NCBI RefSeq assembly: GCF_017643475.1
Contig: NZ_JAEPNI010000001.1
Span: 558,001-622,000, forward strand
Reading direction: 5' to 3'
Source: Maricaulis sp.
Lineage (GTDB): Bacteria > Pseudomonadota > Alphaproteobacteria > Caulobacterales > Maricaulaceae
DNA length: 64,000 nt
A program made the translations under genes and the position numbers. Position 1 is the stretch's first letter, and each line of letters begins with the position of its first letter. Shown piece by piece: positions 61,271 through 64,000 of this stretch. The notes beneath the pieces are model-generated. The model ran no database searches and was not told where the DNA came from. It worked only from the letters and a program-made list of their open reading frames with translations.

Positions 61271-62212
61271 ATGAAAGCCATGTCCATCGATCGCCTGCCT
61301 CCGCTCAACGCCCTGCGCGCCTTCGAAGTCGCTGCCCGCCTGCAGAGCTTCTCCAAGGCAGCAGAGGAACTTGCCGTGACACCGGGTGCGATCAGCCAGC
61401 AGATCCGTCTGCTGGAAGATCATATCGGTCAGGCCCTGTTTGAGCGGCAGGGGCGGGTCATGGTGCTGACCGAGGCCGGCAAGGCCGGAGCGGAACTGGC
61501 CAGCGATGCCTTTTCGCGACTGTCCGACACGGTGAGAGCCATGCGCAGCCCGTCCCAGCGCCGCAGTCTGACGGTCTCTGTAGCGCCGTCCTTTGCCGGG
61601 AAATGGCTGGCACCAAGGCTTTATCGCTTCCAGGAAATCTATCCCGATATCGAGGTCTGGATTTCGGCCGATCGGGAGCGTGCGGACCTGTCGGGCGGAG
61701 CAGCGGATCTGGGCATCCGCTACGGTCCCGGCGGCGATGCGACGTTGAATGAACAGCGTCTCCTGAAAGAGGAGGTCCTGCCGGTCTGTTCACCGCAATT
61801 GCTGGGAAATGGTTCGAGCATCCGCTCACCGGCGGATCTGGCGCAGCAGACCCTGTTGCACGATGCCTCGCCGGAAAGTGATGTGGATGGCGCGGACTGG
61901 CCGTCCTGGTTCCGGGCGCGCGGTGTTCGCGGTCTGCGGGTCGAGGGCGGCGTCCGCTTCAACCAGTCAGCCCTGGTCATCGATGCGGCTGTTGCCGGCC
62001 GCGGTGTCGCCCTCGCCAAACGTGCCCTGGCCCAGAATGATCTGGCTGCCGGGCGGCTGGTCGCCATGTTTGCCGATGGCACGGTCCCGGTTCGGTCGGC
62101 CTATCACATCGTGACCGCCCGCAATCGCCCGCTCGACGTCGACGCACAGCGTTTCATCGACTGGCTCATTGCCGAGGCGCATGACCATGAACACTCGCTG
62201 GACGAGTTGTAG
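61271..62212 (+). CDS. LysR-family transcriptional regulator (GcvA-like)
   Basis: 313 residues. The N-terminal HTH is LPPLNALRAFEVAARLQSFSKAAEELAVTPGAISQQIRLLEDHIGQALF, and the C-terminal part is the two-lobed periplasmic-binding fold with AVAGRGVALAKRALAQNDLAAGRLV typical for GcvA. It is divergent from cysG with 105 bases between, so regulation of the sulfur operon is likely, as CysB is in enteric bacteria. The sequence is closer to GcvA than to CysB. The effector is unknown. It has no clear ribosome site; the second ATG at 61280 is a possible start. Confidence 0.9.
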   Translation: MKAMSIDRLPPLNALRAFEVAARLQSFSKAAEELAVTPGAISQQIRLLEDHIGQALFERQGRVMVLTEAGKAGAELASDAFSRLSDTVRAMRSPSQRRSLTVSVAPSFAGKWLAPRLYRFQEIYPDIEVWISADRERADLSGGAADLGIRYGPGGDATLNEQRLLKEEVLPVCSPQLLGNGSSIRSPADLAQQTLLHDASPESDVDGADWPSWFRARGVRGLRVEGGVRFNQSALVIDAAVAGRGVALAKRALAQNDLAAGRLVAMFADGTVPVRSAYHIVTARNRPLDVDAQRFIDWLIAEAHDHEHSLDEL

Positions 62213-62216
62213 AATT

Positions 62217-62252
62217 GAGCGGCCCGACCGCCCGTGCAGAGCCGGGCCGCTC
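62217..62252. terminator. Hairpin between convergent lysR and OMP genes
   Basis: GAGCGGCCCG and CGGGCCGCTC are perfect 10-base arms with a 16-base loop, directly after the LysR stop. There is no T-run, so it may stop or slow transcription from both sides only weakly. Confidence 0.55.
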
Positions 62253-62257
62253 CGGGC

Positions 62258-62932
62258 CTAGAACCGGTAGCGGATGCCTGTGCGAAGGCCTGCGAAGTCC
62301 AGTTCATTCTCGCTGACAATACCGCCCTTGTCGCGCGGAGTGTCGAAATCGACATCCGTGCTGATGCGGTATTCGCCGAAGCCGGAAATGCGGTTCGTGA
62401 GCGCGATCTCGGCGCCGGCGCCGTAAACGAGGGCCCATTCGTCCTGCTCAACCAAATCGGTTGGCGGGGCGAAAGTGTAGGCGAGGTTGCTGTCGAAACG
62501 GTAGTTCGTGGCACCGATCAGGCCGTAGACGCCGAACCGGTCGGTGACGTCCAGCCCGGCGCGGAAATCGATGCCATAGGAGCTGTCCAGCTCGACATTC
62601 GAAATGAGAACATTGTTGATGTTCGTCGTTTCCGCCGTTTCATCGGCATAAAAAACCTCGATGGCGGTGAAGTAGTCGTTTTCCAGCTCCCATCGATAGC
62701 CCAGGCCCAGGAAGACACTAGCGCTGGTATCGCGGTCGCTGGAGCTGAGGCTGGGCCCGTCGGCTGGTCCGGTGGTTGGGCCATTGCTGCCGGTATTGCG
62801 GGTCAGACCCTGTTCGATAGTTGTGTTGTTGAGACCGCCGGAGACATAGAAGCCGTCCTGGGCAAAACTGGTGGAGGAGACGCCGAGCGTGCCGATGGCG
62901 ATAAGCAGGGCAGTGGAGATTTGGTTTTTCAT
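62258..62932 (-). CDS. OmpA/OprF-type beta-barrel outer-membrane protein
   Basis: 224 residues. A signal peptide (residues 1-24, ending STSFAQ) and an eight-stranded-type barrel with alternating hydrophobic strands (DGFYVSGGLNNTT, ASVFLGLGYRWELEN, GVYGLIGATNYRFDS, WALVYGAGAEIALTN, GLRTGIRYRF). It ends with the barrel signature RYRF. It belongs to the small porin-like outer-membrane beta-barrel group without enzymatic motif. AAAGGGATCG lies before the ATG; this ribosome site is buried in the hairpin at 62937-62983. Confidence 0.88.
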   Translation of the reverse strand: MKNQISTALLIAIGTLGVSSTSFAQDGFYVSGGLNNTTIEQGLTRNTGSNGPTTGPADGPSLSSSDRDTSASVFLGLGYRWELENDYFTAIEVFYADETAETTNINNVLISNVELDSSYGIDFRAGLDVTDRFGVYGLIGATNYRFDSNLAYTFAPPTDLVEQDEWALVYGAGAEIALTNRISGFGEYRISTDVDFDTPRDKGGIVSENELDFAGLRTGIRYRF

Positions 62933-62936
62933 TTTC

Positions 62937-62983
62937 GATCCCTTTTTCGGTAGGCGCTTGGTGCGCTGCCCAGAAAAGGGATC
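62937..62983 (-). promoter_or_regulatory. Hairpin that buries the OMP Shine-Dalgarno
   Basis: In the mRNA orientation (reverse strand), GATCCCTTTT at 62983-62974 pairs perfectly with AAAAGGGATC at 62946-62937, which contains the ribosome-binding sequence just before the ATG at 62932. The inner part also pairs (GCGC with GCGC). UUUU paired with AAGG is the layout of fourU RNA thermometers. It is a candidate RNA thermometer or translational switch. The rest of the gap up to 63233 holds no gene; it has a near-palindrome CCCCCGATCAGGGG at 63166-63179. Confidence 0.55.
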
Positions 62984-63233
62984 GGTCAGCGATCACATTC
63001 AAATCAGCTAACCGGAAGAAAATGCTCACGGGGTGACACGGGTTTGCGCAGCGTCATCAACTGCTTGTGAGCTTTCGCGAATGTGAGGATTGCTCACGCC
63101 CTGCTTCCGGCGGGGCGTGGAAATGGCGCATGCCAAAACGCTCCGGAGGCCCGGAAAATGCGCGCTCCCCCGATCAGGGGAAGGTAAATCGGCCGCGCTC
63201 GCGCTAACGTCATCGCTCACTCAGGAGATTGTC

Positions 63234-63518
63234 ATGAAACAGCTGCTCGAACCCGTTTTCACCCTGCTGACTGGCGTCGGCTTCATGCTTTTCCTGGCTG
63301 TTGCGATGAAACTGCGAAGACGGATGAGTGATCCAGGTGGCCGGATGATCCTGTTTGGTTACCTGGCTTTTCCGCTGAGCTTCCTTCTCTTTTCCTTCGC
63401 CGGTCGGGAAAACACCCTAAACAAGGCGTCCGACATGATCCTCGCCGGTGGGGGTGTTGTGATGCTGGCCATGTTGCTGATCGGAGGTGGTCTCCATCTG
63501 CGCCAGGGACGCGATTGA
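63234..63518 (+). CDS. Small two- to three-helix membrane protein
   Basis: 94 residues. Three hydrophobic segments at about residues 10-28, 43-60 and 68-88 (LLTGVGFMLFLAVAM, MILFGYLAFPLSFLLF, MILAGGGVVMLAMLLIGGGL). The sequence between them, KLRRRMSDPGGR and AGRENTLNKAS, is charged. No known family is evident. CAGGAGATTGTC precedes the ATG at 63234, which makes this start secure. Function unknown. Confidence 0.7.
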   Translation: MKQLLEPVFTLLTGVGFMLFLAVAMKLRRRMSDPGGRMILFGYLAFPLSFLLFSFAGRENTLNKASDMILAGGGVVMLAMLLIGGGLHLRQGRD

Positions 63519-63650
63519 GCTGTTAACGATCACATGGCGGCGTTTTCTTGAGACCGCGTCGCAAGCGCAAACAAACAAGGTGTTGCAGACGAAATCTCCT
63601 TGACCGGAAAGGGAGGCTGGTTGTGACTATGCCCTTCGAATGGATACGCA

Positions 63651-63668
63651 ATCAGCCGTCTGGCTGAT
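63651..63668 (+). promoter_or_regulatory. Leader hairpin before the GltD-like gene
   Basis: ATCAGCC and GGCTGAT form a perfect 7-bp stem with a GTCT loop, 25 bases before the TTG start. It may be a regulatory leader structure or chance. Confidence 0.35.
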
Positions 63669-63692
63669 GTTCTCAGCGCCGGGGAGGGGATC

Positions 63693-64000
63693 TTGAAGCC
63701 GACCGATGTGAAGGATCCGGACTATTTCCATAAAGTCGTGGACTGTCAGTGGGCCTGCCCCGCGCATACGCCGGTGCCGGAATACATCCGGCTGATCGCC
63801 CAGGGCAAATTTACCGAAGCCTATCTGGTCAATCGTCGATCGAATGTCTTTCCCGGCATTCTCGGCCGCGTCTGCGACCGCCCGTGCGAGCCGGCCTGTC
63901 GCCGCGGTCGTGTCGAGGAAGAGCCGGTCGCCATCTGTCGCCTCAAGCGTGTGGCTGCGGACCATCGCGACGAGGTTGCGCACCTGGTGCCGCAAAGGCC
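63693..64000 (+). CDS. GltD-like oxidoreductase with N-terminal iron-sulfur domain (5' end only)
   Basis: The first 102 codons read open to the window edge. The start is TTG at 63693, preceded by GGGGAGGGG; no in-frame ATG fits. The sequence has VVDCQWACPAHTPVPEYI and GRVCDRPCEPACRRG (cysteine clusters for two [4Fe-4S] centres), the Fer4_20 domain that precedes the FAD/NAD-binding part in GltD, PreT and related NAD(P)H-linked oxidoreductases. The partner enzyme lies beyond 64000. Reaction not determined. Confidence 0.8.
   Translation, partial: MKPTDVKDPDYFHKVVDCQWACPAHTPVPEYIRLIAQGKFTEAYLVNRRSNVFPGILGRVCDRPCEPACRRGRVEEEPVAICRLKRVAADHRDEVAHLVPQR

Overview
The window is a 64 kb stretch of a high-GC alphaproteobacterial chromosome. 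I infer the Hyphomonadaceae/Maricaulaceae (Maricaulis- or Oceanicaulis-like), which are stalked or dimorphic marine bacteria. The reasons are the gene families (RNase D next to LptC, an NDUFA9-like protein, a DUF1134/EipA protein, a TonB-dependent receptor, an ImuA-ImuB-DnaE2 cassette), an alphaproteobacterial direct-repeat SOS box (GTTC-N7-GTTC) and CtrA-type boxes (TTAA-N7-TTAA). This assignment is inference, because there is no rRNA in the window. There is no prophage, integrase, insertion sequence or CRISPR array. The content is mostly core chromosome with a few accessory genes.

Layout. 0-14.6 kb: the end of an rnd-lptC locus, a frameshifted small gene, small secreted proteins, a tRNA-binding protein and tRNA-Leu(CAG), an NDUFA9-like protein, a CPBP protease, UppP, a cation-diffusion transporter, GST, QueG, a GGDEF protein with a degenerate receiver, two glycosyltransferases, and infC with an apparent AUA start. 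14.6-24.7 kb: a six-gene leftward acyl-CoA operon (tetR, crotonase, acyl-CoA ligase, two MaoC-type proteins, FAD oxidoreductase). It faces a rightward hydrolase and TonB-receptor pair across a 19-bp palindrome that is probably the TetR operator. 24.8-30.5 kb: dnaE2, imuB and imuA under a LexA box. 30.6-39 kb: a Rieske oxygenase with an APC permease, lepA, an Imm63-like orphan with odd composition, a periplasmic peroxiredoxin, two secreted proteins built from one repeated domain of about 135 residues, and a MerC-like protein behind a Zur-like box.

39-54.6 kb: rpmI-rplT, pheS-pheT, a nucleotidyltransferase, a CtrA-boxed peptidoglycan-binding/Sel1 protein with a lipoprotein, an unknown membrane protein, a GNAT enzyme, eipA, two large secreted metallopeptidases (M3 and M14), and a stand-alone BLUF photoreceptor. 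54.6-61.2 kb: a cluster of six hairpins, then a leftward assimilatory sulfur operon (cysG, DUF2849, cysI, DUF934-cysH fusion, cysK, fpr) that supplies siroheme, sulfite reduction, APS/PAPS reduction, cysteine synthesis and a ferredoxin reductant. A divergent LysR regulator follows. 61-64 kb: the LysR gene, a beta-barrel protein whose Shine-Dalgarno lies inside a long hairpin, a small membrane protein, and the 5' end of a GltD-like oxidoreductase.

The most interesting points are the four-copy secreted repeat protein with its single-domain paralogue, the Shine-Dalgarno hairpin (a thermometer candidate), the divergent TetR/acyl-CoA/TonB-receptor locus, the Zur-boxed MerC protein, the Imm63-like orphan, and the DUF934-CysH fusion. 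I found no clearly new multi-gene system.
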